A DNA stretch of 64,000 nt. Origin: Streptomyces hoynatensis (GTDB lineage Bacteria > Actinomycetota > Actinomycetes > Streptomycetales > Streptomycetaceae). Location of the stretch: positions 49,113 through 113,112 of the forward strand of contig NZ_RBAL01000021.1 of assembly GCF_003626535.1 (NCBI RefSeq), read 5' to 3'. Positions within the stretch are counted from its first letter, which is position 1, and each line of letters begins with the position of its first letter. This document shows positions 27,397 through 35,488 of the stretch, in pieces. Below the pieces are notes generated by a model. It made no database searches. It saw nothing but the letters and a program-made list of their open reading frames with translations, and was not told the DNA's origin. Made by a program: the position numbers and the translations under genes.

Positions 27397-27801
27397 ATGA
27401 GTGCGGACGACCGCCCCCGTAAGGTCTGGCGACTGCTGAGGCGTTTCGCGGCGGTCTCCGACGGCGGCATGGACGGCGATTTCGCCGCGGCCAGGGAGCC
27501 CGCCGACGCCGGTTGCACGCGCATCGGCGACTGCGGCGAGGGCCCCGCCGGCCGCCCCGTGGTGCGGGTGGCGGGTACGCTGCGTTCCGTCGGCGAACGG
27601 ACGGTGGCCGGCATGCCCGCGCTCCGGGCCGAGCTGGACGACGGTTCGGCGACTCTGGACGTGGTCTGGCTGGGCAGGCGCGCCATAGCGGGCATAGAGC
27701 CCGGCCGCGCGCTCGTCGCCTCAGGGCGGGTCGTCGTGGCGCACGGCAGGCCGGTGCTCTTCAACCCCCGATACCAGCTGCAACCTCGTGGACAGGAGTA
27801 G
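27397..27801 (+). CDS. OB-fold nucleic-acid-binding domain protein
   Basis: Predicted 134 residues. After a basic N-terminus, residues about 50-130 form a compact five-strand pattern with VRVAGTLRSVGERTVAGMPALRAELDDGSATLDVVWLGRRAIAGIEPG (quoted in pieces: VRVAGTLRSV, LDVVWLGRR, GIEPGRALVASGRV) typical of OB folds of the tRNA-anticodon/RecG-wedge kind. It sits 4 bp before the DUF3159 gene, a pairing that is conserved in actinobacteria next to TrkA-type genes. Precise role unknown. Confidence 0.85.
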   Translation: MSADDRPRKVWRLLRRFAAVSDGGMDGDFAAAREPADAGCTRIGDCGEGPAGRPVVRVAGTLRSVGERTVAGMPALRAELDDGSATLDVVWLGRRAIAGIEPGRALVASGRVVVAHGRPVLFNPRYQLQPRGQE

Positions 27802-27805
27802 CCAG

Positions 27806-28555
27806 GTGAGTTCACCTGACAGGCAGACCGCACCGCAGGTCCCGGACGAGGCCGCGACGCGGGCGGCGTTCTTCGAGGCGTTCGGCGGCGTGCGCGGCAT
27901 GGTGGAGACCACCGTGCCCGGGCTCGTCTTCGTGCTCAGCTACACCATCAACCGGTCCATCAACGTCTCGGCCATCGCCGCCCTCGCCCTGTCCGCCGTG
28001 CTCGGCGTGGCGCGCCTCGTGCAGCGCGGCACCGCCAAGCACGCGCTGAGCGGGGTCCTCGGCGTCGGCTTCGGCGCCCTCTTCGCGATGATCTCCGGAG
28101 ACGCGAAGAACTTCTACTTGCCGGGCATGCTCTACACGCTCGGGCTGGCCGTCGCCTACCTGGTGACGGCGGCGGCCGGGGTCCCCCTGCTGGGCCTGAT
28201 GCTCGGCCCCGCCTTCCGGGAGAACCTCTCCTGGCGCACCCGCAACCCCGGCAGGAAGGCCGCCTACACCAGGGCGAGCTACGTGTGGGGCGGGATCCTC
28301 CTGGCCAAGTCGGCCATCACCTTCCCCATCTACTTCTGGGGCGACGCCACCCAGCTCGGCTGGCTGCGGGTCGCGCTGGGCATTCCGCCCTTCCTGCTGG
28401 CCGTCTACTTCACCTGGATCATCCTCGTGAAGGCCCCCGCGCCGATCGACGTGATCGCCGAGTGGGAGGAGCGGGAGGCGGCGCGCGAGGCGGCCAAGCG
28501 CGGCGAGGCCCCGGAGCGCGGCACCGCGGGACCCGCGGCGGAGCACGGGCGCTGA
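27806..28555 (+). CDS. DUF3159 integral membrane protein
   Basis: Predicted 249 residues with five to six membrane segments between about 35 and 210 (GLVFVLSYTINRSIN, IAALALSAVLGVARL, LYTLGLAVAYLVTAAAGV, others) and a charged Glu/Ala tail. This is DUF3159, function unknown. The GTG at 27806 has AGGAG seven bases upstream; a GTG at 27788 lacks one. It forms an operon with the OB-fold gene and converges on the trkA-type genes. Confidence 0.85.
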   Translation: MSSPDRQTAPQVPDEAATRAAFFEAFGGVRGMVETTVPGLVFVLSYTINRSINVSAIAALALSAVLGVARLVQRGTAKHALSGVLGVGFGALFAMISGDAKNFYLPGMLYTLGLAVAYLVTAAAGVPLLGLMLGPAFRENLSWRTRNPGRKAAYTRASYVWGGILLAKSAITFPIYFWGDATQLGWLRVALGIPPFLLAVYFTWIILVKAPAPIDVIAEWEEREAAREAAKRGEAPERGTAGPAAEHGR

Positions 28556-28693
28556 GAGGGGCGCGCGGGAGCGCGGGCGCCGAGAAGGGGCGCCCGGGCA
28601 CCGGAGCCGGCGTCAAAAAGCCGTAGGAAACCCGTCAAGGCACCGTTAGCGCGGCGTCAGGAAATCGCTAAGAAATTCGGCGGAGGTACGCCG

Positions 28694-28715
28694 GGCGGGG
28701 CTCCTGTGCCCCGCC
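28694..28715 (-). terminator. Terminator after the TrkA-type gene pair
   Basis: 8-bp perfect stem (28694-28701 with 28708-28715) and 6-nt loop, just past the stop at 28719 on the minus strand. Confidence 0.65.
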
Positions 28716-28718
28716 GGT

Positions 28719-29402
28719 TCAGCCCGCTTCGCCTGTTTCGCCGGGGCGGGGGGAGAGCAGCTGCTCCAGCTGCGCCTCGCGGTCCTGGGCCGCCACGAAC
28801 AACAGCTCGTCCCCGGCCGCCAGCGCGTCGTCCGGGTCCGGGGTCAGCACCCGGCCCCCGCGGATGATCGTCACCAGCGCGGTGTCCCCCGGCCAGTCCA
28901 CCTCGCCGACCCGGGTGCCCACCAGCGCGGCGCCCTCGGGCAGCGTCAGCTCCACCAGGTTCGCCTCGCCCTGGCTGAACCGCAGCAGCCGCACCAGGTC
29001 GCCCACGCTGACCGCCTCCTCCACCAGCGCGGACATCAGCCGCGGGGTGGAGACCGCCACGTCCACGCCCCAGGAGTCGTTGAACAGCCACTCGTTCTCC
29101 GGGTCGTTGACCCTGGCCACCACCCGCGGCACGCCGTACTCCGTCTTCGCGAGCAGCGAGACCACCAGGTTGACCTTGTCGTCGCCGCTCGCGGCGATCA
29201 CCACCTGGCAGCGCTCCAGCGCCGCGTCGTCCAGGGTGCGGATCTCGCAGGCGTCCGCGAGCAGCCACTCCGCCTCGGGGACCCTGGCCACCGACACGGC
29301 CTGCGGGGAGCGGTCGATCAGGAGCACGTCGTGGCCGTTCTCCAGCAGCTCGGCCGCGATCGAGCAGCCCACGGCCCCCGCTCCCGCGATGACGACCCTC
29401 AT
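28719..29402 (-). CDS. TrkA-family (RCK) potassium-uptake regulatory protein, second gene
   Basis: Predicted 227 residues. RCK_N Rossmann domain starts VIAGAGAVGCSIAAELLENGH and carries an acidic strand end VLLID; RCK_C (TrkA_C) fills about 140-220. Such proteins bind NAD(H) or ATP/ADP and gate K+ channels or transporters. The start overlaps the stop of the upstream RCK gene (ATGA). In Mycobacterium and Streptomyces these pairs are named ceoB/ceoC; this would be ceoC. Confidence 0.9.
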   Translation of the reverse strand: MRVVIAGAGAVGCSIAAELLENGHDVLLIDRSPQAVSVARVPEAEWLLADACEIRTLDDAALERCQVVIAASGDDKVNLVVSLLAKTEYGVPRVVARVNDPENEWLFNDSWGVDVAVSTPRLMSALVEEAVSVGDLVRLLRFSQGEANLVELTLPEGAALVGTRVGEVDWPGDTALVTIIRGGRVLTPDPDDALAAGDELLFVAAQDREAQLEQLLSPRPGETGEAG

Positions 29403-30067
29403 GGCCGGTCCTCCTCGGGGCCGCGCAGGCAGGCCGCCTCCACCTCGGCGACCTGGTCGCCGTACATCATCACGTGCACCAGGTCCCCCTCCTGCAGCAC
29501 CGTGCGCGCGGTCGGGAGCATCGCCTCCCCGAGGCGGGTGAGGAAGGCGACCCGCACGCCGGTCCGCTCCTGGAAGCGGTGCACCGGGTGCCCCACCCAG
29601 GCCGGGGAGACGTGCACCTCGGAGAGCTGCACCCCGCCGCTCGGGTCACGCCACAGCGGCTCGGCCCCGGCGGGCAGCAGCCGCCGCAGCATCTGGTCCG
29701 CGGTCCAGCGCACGGTGGCCACCGTGGGGATGCCGAACCGCTCGTAGACCTCCGCCCGGCGCGGGTCGTAGATGCGGGCCGTCACGTTCTCGACGCCGAA
29801 GACCTCGCGTGCCACTCTTGCCGCGATGATGTTCGAGTTGTCGCCGCTGCTCACAGCGGCAAACGCGCCCGCCTCAGGCAGCCGTGCCTCGGTCAGCGTG
29901 GCACGGTCGAAGCCGTGCCCGGTCACCCGCAGGCCGCCGAAGCGAGAGCCGAGCCGGCGGAAGGCCGCGGGGTCGCGGTCGATCACCGCGATCGAATGCC
30001 CCCGATCCTCCAGGTTCTGCGCGAGCGTGGCGCCGACCCGGCCGCAGCCCATGATCACGATGTGCAT
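29399..30067 (-). CDS. TrkA-family (RCK) potassium-uptake regulatory protein, first gene
   Basis: Predicted 222 residues. RCK_N with VIMGCGRVGATLAQNLEDRGH and IAVID, then RCK_C. It is the first gene of the pair (ceoB-like), and its start is only 78 bp from the start of the divergent KimA-like transporter, so the three share a promoter region. That arrangement suggests that these RCK subunits control the transporter or an unlinked Trk/Ktr channel. No ktrB/trkH pore gene is in the window. Confidence 0.9.
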   Translation of the reverse strand: MHIVIMGCGRVGATLAQNLEDRGHSIAVIDRDPAAFRRLGSRFGGLRVTGHGFDRATLTEARLPEAGAFAAVSSGDNSNIIAARVAREVFGVENVTARIYDPRRAEVYERFGIPTVATVRWTADQMLRRLLPAGAEPLWRDPSGGVQLSEVHVSPAWVGHPVHRFQERTGVRVAFLTRLGEAMLPTARTVLQEGDLVHVMMYGDQVAEVEAACLRGPEEDRP

Positions 30068-30145
30068 AGGTCTCCTCCGGCAGTCACGCTACCGGGCGGG
30101 CCTCCCGGTGTCCGGTCGAGGGGCCGCGCGGGCTACGGTGTGGCC

Positions 30146-32167
30146 ATGGCCGTAACCAAGCGCGTCATCCTCGGCCGCGCACTGCGTAGCGACGCGCTGC
30201 GCGAGACCCTGCTGCGGAAACGTATTGCGCTACCCGTCTTCGCCTCGGACCCGCTGTCCTCGGTCGCCTACGCGCCGGGTGAGGTCCTGCTGATCCTGTC
30301 GATCGCGGGCCTGTCCTGGTACCACAGCAGCATCTGGATCACCATCGGGATCATCGTCCTGATGGTCACCGTGGTGGCCTCCTACCGGCAGACGGTGCAC
30401 GCCTATCCGAACGGCGGCGGCGCCTACAGCGTCGTCTCACGGAACTTCGGCCGCCGTGCCGGGCTCACCGTGGGCAGCGCGCTGCTGGTGGACTACGTCC
30501 TGACCGTCGCCGTGTCGGTCGCCGCCGGCATCGACAACCTCGGCTCCGCCGTCGACTTCGTGAAGCAGCACGACGTGTCCTGCGCGCTGATCGTCATCGC
30601 CCTGCTGATGGTGATGAACCTGCGCGGCGTCTGGGAGTCGGGCACCATCTTCGCCATCCCCACCTACGCCTTCGTGGCCGGCGTGCTGGGCACCGTGGCC
30701 TGGGGCGCGTTCCGCGGGCTGGCGCTCCAGGATGACATGCGCGCGCCGACCGCGGACTTCGACATCGTGCCCGAGCAGACCAACCTGTCCGCGCTGGCCA
30801 TGCTCTTCCTGCTGCTGCGGGCGTTCTCCTCCGGCTGTGCCGCGCTCACCGGCGTGGAGGCGATCAGCAACGGCGTGCCCGCCTTCCGCGAGCCCAAGGA
30901 GCGCAACGCCGCCACCACGCTCACGGTCATGGGCGTGCTGGCCTGCACGATGTTCCTCGGCGTGATGACCCTCGCGCTGACCACGGACGTGCGCCTGGCC
31001 GAGGACCCGGCCCACGACCTGCTCATCGACGGGCGGCCCGCCGGCAGCGGCTACCACCAGGAGCCGGTGATCGCGCAGGTCGGCGCCGCGGTCTTCGGCG
31101 GCCACTCGGTCTTCTTCTACTTCCTGGCCGGCGCGACCGCGCTCGTCCTCTTCCTGGCGGCCAACACCGCCTACAACGGCTTCCCCGTGCTCGGCTCGCT
31201 GCTGGCCCAGGACCGCTTCCTGCCGCGCCAGCTGCACACCAGGGGCGACCGCCTCGCCTTCAGCAACGGCATCGTCTTCCTGACCATCCTGGCCGGCGGC
31301 CTGGTCGCGGCCTTCGACGCCAACGTCAACCAGCTGATCCAGCTGTACATCGTCGGCGTGTTCGTGTCGTTCACCTTCAGCCAGAGCGGGATGGTCAAGC
31401 ACTACAACCGCCTGCTCGGCGAGGAGCAGGACGCCGCGGCGCGCCGGCGGATATACCGCAGCCGGGCCCTCAGCGGCTTCGGCGCCGGGCTGTGCGCGCT
31501 GGTGCTCTTCATCGTGCTGATCACCAAGTTCACCCAGGGGGCCTGGGTGTCCCTGGTCGGCATGGCGCTCTTCTACGGGCTGATGACCGTGATCAGGCGC
31601 CACTACGACGCGGTGGCCGAGGAGCTGGCGGTGAACGAGCCCCCGGAGCACCTGGGGATGCGGCCCTCGCAGGTGCACGCCGTGGTCCTGGTCTCCAAGA
31701 TCCACAAGCCGACGCTGCGCGCCCTGTCCTACGCCAGGCTGCTGCGCGCCGACAGCCTGGTGGCGGTCACCATCGCCGTCGACCCCGACGAGGCCAGGGA
31801 GCTGAAGGCGGAGTGGCGGCGCCGCCACCTGGACGTGCCCCTGAAGGTCATCGACGCGCCCTACCGGGAGATCAGCCACCCGTTCGTCAAGTACGTCAAG
31901 GAACTCCGCCACACGCACCCCAACGACGTGGTGAGCGTGATCATTCCCGAGTACGTGGTCGGGCACTGGTGGGAGGCGGTCCTGCACAACCAGAGCGCCC
32001 TGCGCCTCAAGGGCCGGCTGCTGCTGACCCCGGGGGTCACGGTGACCTCGGTGCCCTGGCAGCTGCACTCGGCCGAGGCGGCCAGGGAGCGCGCCAAGCG
32101 CGGCTCGCGGCGGCAGGCGCCGGGGGCGATCAGGCGGGGCTCGGGGGGCCACCGGGTGCGGCCGTAG
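30146..32167 (+). CDS. KimA-like (APC/KUP-related) potassium importer
   Basis: Predicted 673 residues: about twelve membrane segments (35-460) and a cytoplasmic C-terminal domain of ~190 residues. The motifs match B. subtilis KimA as I know it: FASDPLSSVAYAPGE, LRAFSSGCAALTGVEAISN, GDRLAFSNGIVFL and the tail pattern HPFVKYVKELR. KimA is a proton-coupled high-affinity K+ importer inhibited by c-di-AMP through its tail. The ATG at 30146 begins the family sequence. No long leader exists, so a c-di-AMP riboswitch is not present. Some databases call these generic APC permeases; substrate K+ is an inference supported by the RCK neighbours. Confidence 0.85.
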   Translation: MAVTKRVILGRALRSDALRETLLRKRIALPVFASDPLSSVAYAPGEVLLILSIAGLSWYHSSIWITIGIIVLMVTVVASYRQTVHAYPNGGGAYSVVSRNFGRRAGLTVGSALLVDYVLTVAVSVAAGIDNLGSAVDFVKQHDVSCALIVIALLMVMNLRGVWESGTIFAIPTYAFVAGVLGTVAWGAFRGLALQDDMRAPTADFDIVPEQTNLSALAMLFLLLRAFSSGCAALTGVEAISNGVPAFREPKERNAATTLTVMGVLACTMFLGVMTLALTTDVRLAEDPAHDLLIDGRPAGSGYHQEPVIAQVGAAVFGGHSVFFYFLAGATALVLFLAANTAYNGFPVLGSLLAQDRFLPRQLHTRGDRLAFSNGIVFLTILAGGLVAAFDANVNQLIQLYIVGVFVSFTFSQSGMVKHYNRLLGEEQDAAARRRIYRSRALSGFGAGLCALVLFIVLITKFTQGAWVSLVGMALFYGLMTVIRRHYDAVAEELAVNEPPEHLGMRPSQVHAVVLVSKIHKPTLRALSYARLLRADSLVAVTIAVDPDEARELKAEWRRRHLDVPLKVIDAPYREISHPFVKYVKELRHTHPNDVVSVIIPEYVVGHWWEAVLHNQSALRLKGRLLLTPGVTVTSVPWQLHSAEAARERAKRGSRRQAPGAIRRGSGGHRVRP

Positions 32168-32249
32168 ACTGGGCAGCCGTCCCCGCCGCGGGCCAGGCCC
32201 GCAAGGCCGCCGTGCCCCGCATCCGCCACACCCCTGGAGTCCGTACCCC

Positions 32250-33632
32250 ATGGCCACCGCAGAACCCTCGTCCAAGGCTGCCTCGCTGGCCGGGCAGGAG
32301 TACGAGGTCGAGGTCGGGCCCGTCGCACACGGCGGGCACTGCGTGGCCAGGACCGCGGAGGGCCGGGTGCTCTTCGTCCGCCACACCCTGCCGGGCGAGC
32401 GCATCGTGGCCCGGGTCACCGAGGGCCGCGAGGACTCCCGCTTCCTGCGCGCCGACGCCGTCGAGGTGCTGGTTCCCTCCAGGGACCGCGTGCCGGCCCC
32501 CTGCCCCTACGCCGCCCCCGGGCGGTGCGGCGGCTGCGACTGGCAGCACGTCAAGCCGGGGGCGCAGCGCCGCCTGAAGGCGGAGGTGCTCGCCGAGCAG
32601 CTGCGCAAGCTCGCCGGGCTCGGCGCCGAGGACGCCGGCTGGGACGGCACCGTGGAGCCCGCGCCCGGCGACAAGCTCGCCCCGGGCGAGGTGCCGGCCT
32701 GGCGCACCAGGGTGCAGTACGCGGTGGACGAGCACGGGCGGCCTGGGCTGCGCCGGCACCGCTCGCACGAGGTGGAGCCCGTCGAGCGCTGCCTGATCGC
32801 GGCGGAGGGCGTGGCCGAGCTCGGCGTGGAAGGCCGGGAGTGGCCCGGCATGGCCTCCGTCGAGGCCATCGCCGCCACCGGGTCAAGCGACCGCATGGTG
32901 GTGCTCACCCCGCGCCCGGGCAGGCGCCTTCCGCTGGTGAGCCTGGACCGCCCCGTCTCGGTGCTGCGCGCCGAGGACGCCGGCCGGCGCCCCGGGCGCG
33001 GCGAGCCCCCCGTGCACCAGGTGCACGGCCGCGCCTTCGTCAGGGAGCGCGCCGACGACCGCACCTGGCGGGTGAGCGGCGGTGGCTTCTGGCAGGTGCA
33101 CCCGCAGGCCGCCGGGCTGCTGGTGGACGCGGTGATGCGCGGCCTGACCCCGCGCAAGGGCGAGACGGCCCTCGATCTCTACTGCGGGGCCGGCCTGTTC
33201 GCCGGGGCGCTCGCCGAGCGCGTGGGGGAGCGCGGGGCGGTGCTCGGCATCGAGTCCTCCCCGCGCGCCGTGCGCGACGCCCGGCACAACCTCGCCTCCT
33301 TCGAGCGGGTCCGGGTGGAGCAGGGCACGGTCGAGCGGGTGCTGCCGCGCACCGGCATCACCGAGGCCGACCTGGTGGTCCTCGACCCGCCGCGGGCCGG
33401 GGCCGGCCGCGAGGTGGTCCGGCGGATCTGCGGCCTGGGCGCCCGCCGCGTGGCGTACGTCGCCTGCGACCCGGCGGCCCTGGCCCGCGATCTGGCCGAG
33501 TTCCGGGCCGGCGGCTATGTCCCGCGTTTCCTGCGGGCGTTCGACCTCTTCCCGATGACGCACCACATGGAGTGCGTGGCGATCCTGGAGCCCGCGGACC
33601 GGGCCAGGAACCGCGGGGGCGAGGGGGCCTGA
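32250..33632 (+). CDS. TRAM-domain class I RNA (uracil-5-) methyltransferase
   Basis: Predicted 460 residues. An N-terminal TRAM domain (about 12-75), a cysteine group (CPYAAPGRCGGCDWQH near 83-98) of the kind that holds a [4Fe-4S] cluster in RlmD, and a Rossmann methyltransferase domain with ALDLYCGAGLF, LDPPRAGAG and the catalytic-cysteine segment VAYVACDPAALARDL. It should make 5-methyluridine in rRNA or tRNA. ATG start, 82 bp after the transporter gene; it could be on the same transcript. Confidence 0.9.
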   Translation: MATAEPSSKAASLAGQEYEVEVGPVAHGGHCVARTAEGRVLFVRHTLPGERIVARVTEGREDSRFLRADAVEVLVPSRDRVPAPCPYAAPGRCGGCDWQHVKPGAQRRLKAEVLAEQLRKLAGLGAEDAGWDGTVEPAPGDKLAPGEVPAWRTRVQYAVDEHGRPGLRRHRSHEVEPVERCLIAAEGVAELGVEGREWPGMASVEAIAATGSSDRMVVLTPRPGRRLPLVSLDRPVSVLRAEDAGRRPGRGEPPVHQVHGRAFVRERADDRTWRVSGGGFWQVHPQAAGLLVDAVMRGLTPRKGETALDLYCGAGLFAGALAERVGERGAVLGIESSPRAVRDARHNLASFERVRVEQGTVERVLPRTGITEADLVVLDPPRAGAGREVVRRICGLGARRVAYVACDPAALARDLAEFRAGGYVPRFLRAFDLFPMTHHMECVAILEPADRARNRGGEGA

Positions 33633-33643
33633 CGGGCCCGGGC

Positions 33644-34228
33644 TCAGCCGGGTGACGCCGCGCCGGCGCCCGCGGCCAGGGCCCTGAGCTCGTCGAGCGA
33701 CTGCCGCACCAGCCGCGGCAGGTCCTCCTCGCCCTCCTCGCCGATCCAGCGCTCGAAGGCGACCTTGAAGACGGCGACCCCGGCCTCGGCGGCCAGGCTC
33801 GCCGTCGCGGGAGGCACGCCGCGCTCGCGCAGCGCCCCGGCCAGCGCGGCCGTGAGGCGGGCGAGCTTGGTCAGCTCGCGCTCCTGAAGCTCCGCGTTCG
33901 CGGCGATCACGGCCTGGCGCCTGCGGGCCTGGGCGCGGTCGCTCTGTATCGCGCCCGCCCCGGCCTCGGCCGCGGCGGCCACCGCCTCGATCGGCGGCGT
34001 GGCCTCGGGGGCGGCGACCAGGGCCCGCACGAAGCTCCCCTCGAACTCTTCCGCGTTCGCGAAGAGGACCTCGCGCTTGTCGGTGAAGTGCCGGAAGAAG
34101 GTGCGCTCGGTGAGCCCGGCGCGCTGGGCGATCTCCGCCACCGTGGTCTGTTCGAATCCGCGCTCGCCGTACAGCTCCAGCGCCGCCCGCTGGAGCCGTC
34201 CGCGCGCGTTCGGCTGCCACCGGCCCAT
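33644..34228 (-). CDS. TetR-family repressor
   Basis: Predicted 194 residues. N-terminal HTH (about 8-55) with FEQTTVAEIAQRAGLTERTFFRHF; the C-terminal ligand domain is Ala/Glu-rich. It is divergent from the NAD-dependent epimerase gene, and a 47-bp inverted repeat lies between them, so it very probably represses itself and that neighbour. A TAGACT -10-like box lies 4 bp upstream of the ATG (on the minus strand), suggesting a leaderless or nearly leaderless mRNA. Confidence 0.9.
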   Translation of the reverse strand: MGRWQPNARGRLQRAALELYGERGFEQTTVAEIAQRAGLTERTFFRHFTDKREVLFANAEEFEGSFVRALVAAPEATPPIEAVAAAAEAGAGAIQSDRAQARRRQAVIAANAELQERELTKLARLTAALAGALRERGVPPATASLAAEAGVAVFKVAFERWIGEEGEEDLPRLVRQSLDELRALAAGAGAASPG

Positions 34229-34245
34229 GCCGCGAGTCTACCGTG

Positions 34246-34292
34246 AAGTCAGTGACTGTCATCGCCTGTGCTAACGTTGATGACAGTTACTG
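34246..34292. promoter_or_regulatory. Probable TetR operator, 16-bp inverted repeat
   Basis: GTCAGTGACTGTCATC at 34246-34261 is mirrored by GATGACAGTTACTGAC at 34277-34292 with one mismatch and a 15-bp spacer. Each arm itself contains a shorter TGACNGTCA-like palindrome, so two dimers may bind. The left arm covers the tetR promoter and the right arm the probable start region of the divergent gene. Confidence 0.8.
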
Positions 34293-34346
34293 ACATGGGT
34301 CGCCCTTCCCACGGGCGGCCCTCCCCTCGGCAAGGGAGTCCCCTCC

Positions 34347-35255
34347 ATGCGCGTATTCGTCACCGGCGCCTCCGGCTTCATCGGCGGCGCCGTCGTCCCC
34401 GAACTCCTCGGCGCGGGCCACGAGGTCCTCGCCCTCGCCCGCTCCGACGCCTCGGCCGAGGCCCTCGTGGCCGCCGGCGCGCAGGTGCGGCGCGGCTCGC
34501 TGGAGGACCTGGCGGGACTGCGGGCCGCGGCCGCGGAATCCGACGGCGTCATCCATCTCGCCTTCATCCACGACTTCTCCCGGTTCGAGCACTCGACGCA
34601 GGTGGACCGGCGCGCCATCGAGGCCCTGTGCGGCGCCCTCGAAGGCTCGGACCGGCCGCTCGTCATCGCCTCGGGCCTCCTCGGGGTCGCCCCGGGGCGC
34701 GTCGCCACGGAACGGGACTGGCCCGAGGCCGGCGGGTCCGGGACCGGCTCGCGCCAGGACAGCGCCCGCCTCGCCCTCGACTACGCCCCGCGCGGGGTCC
34801 GCATCTCGGTGCTGCGGCTGCCCCCCTCGGTGCACGGGGAGGGCGACCACGGCTTCGTCCCGGCCCTGATCGAAATCGCCAGGTCCGCGGGCGTCTCCGG
34901 CTACGTCGGCGACGGCTCCCACCGCTGGCCCGCCGTGCACAGGTCCGACGCGGCGCGCCTCTTCCGCCTGGCCCTGGAGCAGGCGCCGGGCGGATCGGTG
35001 CTGCACGCCGTCGGCGACGAGGGCGTGCCCGTCGGGGAGATCGCCGGGGTCATCGGCCGTCACCTCGGTGTGCCCACGACCCCGGTCGCGCCGGAGGAGG
35101 CGGGCGAGCGGTTCGGCTGGCTGGGCCACTTCTTCGGCGTCGACTCGCCGGCCGCGGCGCAGGCGACCAGGGAACTGCTCGGCTGGGAGCCGGCCGGCCC
35201 GGGACTCCTCGAGGACCTGGAGGCCGGCCACTACTTCCGCACCCAGGCCGCCTGA
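34347..35255 (+). CDS. NAD(P)-dependent epimerase/reductase (extended SDR)
   Basis: Predicted 302 residues. Rossmann motif VTGASGFIGGAV at the N-terminus; the central SDR Tyr-X3-Lys motif is not obvious (sequence GSGTGSRQDSARLALDYA), so this is an atypical or reductase-like member related to nucleoside-sugar epimerases. Good AAGGGAG site before the ATG. It is controlled by the divergent TetR repressor on positional grounds. Substrate unknown; TetR-SDR pairs of this type often respond to xenobiotic or phenolic compounds. Confidence 0.85.
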   Translation: MRVFVTGASGFIGGAVVPELLGAGHEVLALARSDASAEALVAAGAQVRRGSLEDLAGLRAAAAESDGVIHLAFIHDFSRFEHSTQVDRRAIEALCGALEGSDRPLVIASGLLGVAPGRVATERDWPEAGGSGTGSRQDSARLALDYAPRGVRISVLRLPPSVHGEGDHGFVPALIEIARSAGVSGYVGDGSHRWPAVHRSDAARLFRLALEQAPGGSVLHAVGDEGVPVGEIAGVIGRHLGVPTTPVAPEEAGERFGWLGHFFGVDSPAAAQATRELLGWEPAGPGLLEDLEAGHYFRTQAA

Positions 35256-35488
35256 CCGGGCGCGGGGGCGCACCCCGACCGCGCGGGCGCCGATTCCCGC
35301 TGCCGCGCGGCCCGTTGCGCGCCCCCGGCCCCGGGCGGGCCCCGGGCGGGCAGCGCCGCGCCCCGCCGCCGCGCGCGGCACCCGGACGCCGCCGGCCCCC
35401 GCGGCGCCCGCCCGCGGACGGGCAGCCGCGGACCCCCGGCGGCGGTGGCCGTCCGCGGGCCCGGCGGGCGACGGCGCAGAATGGGCCC

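Noticed and set aside
30068..30145. c-di-AMP riboswitch upstream of the KimA-like gene
   Set aside because: Only 78 bp is available between the divergent starts.
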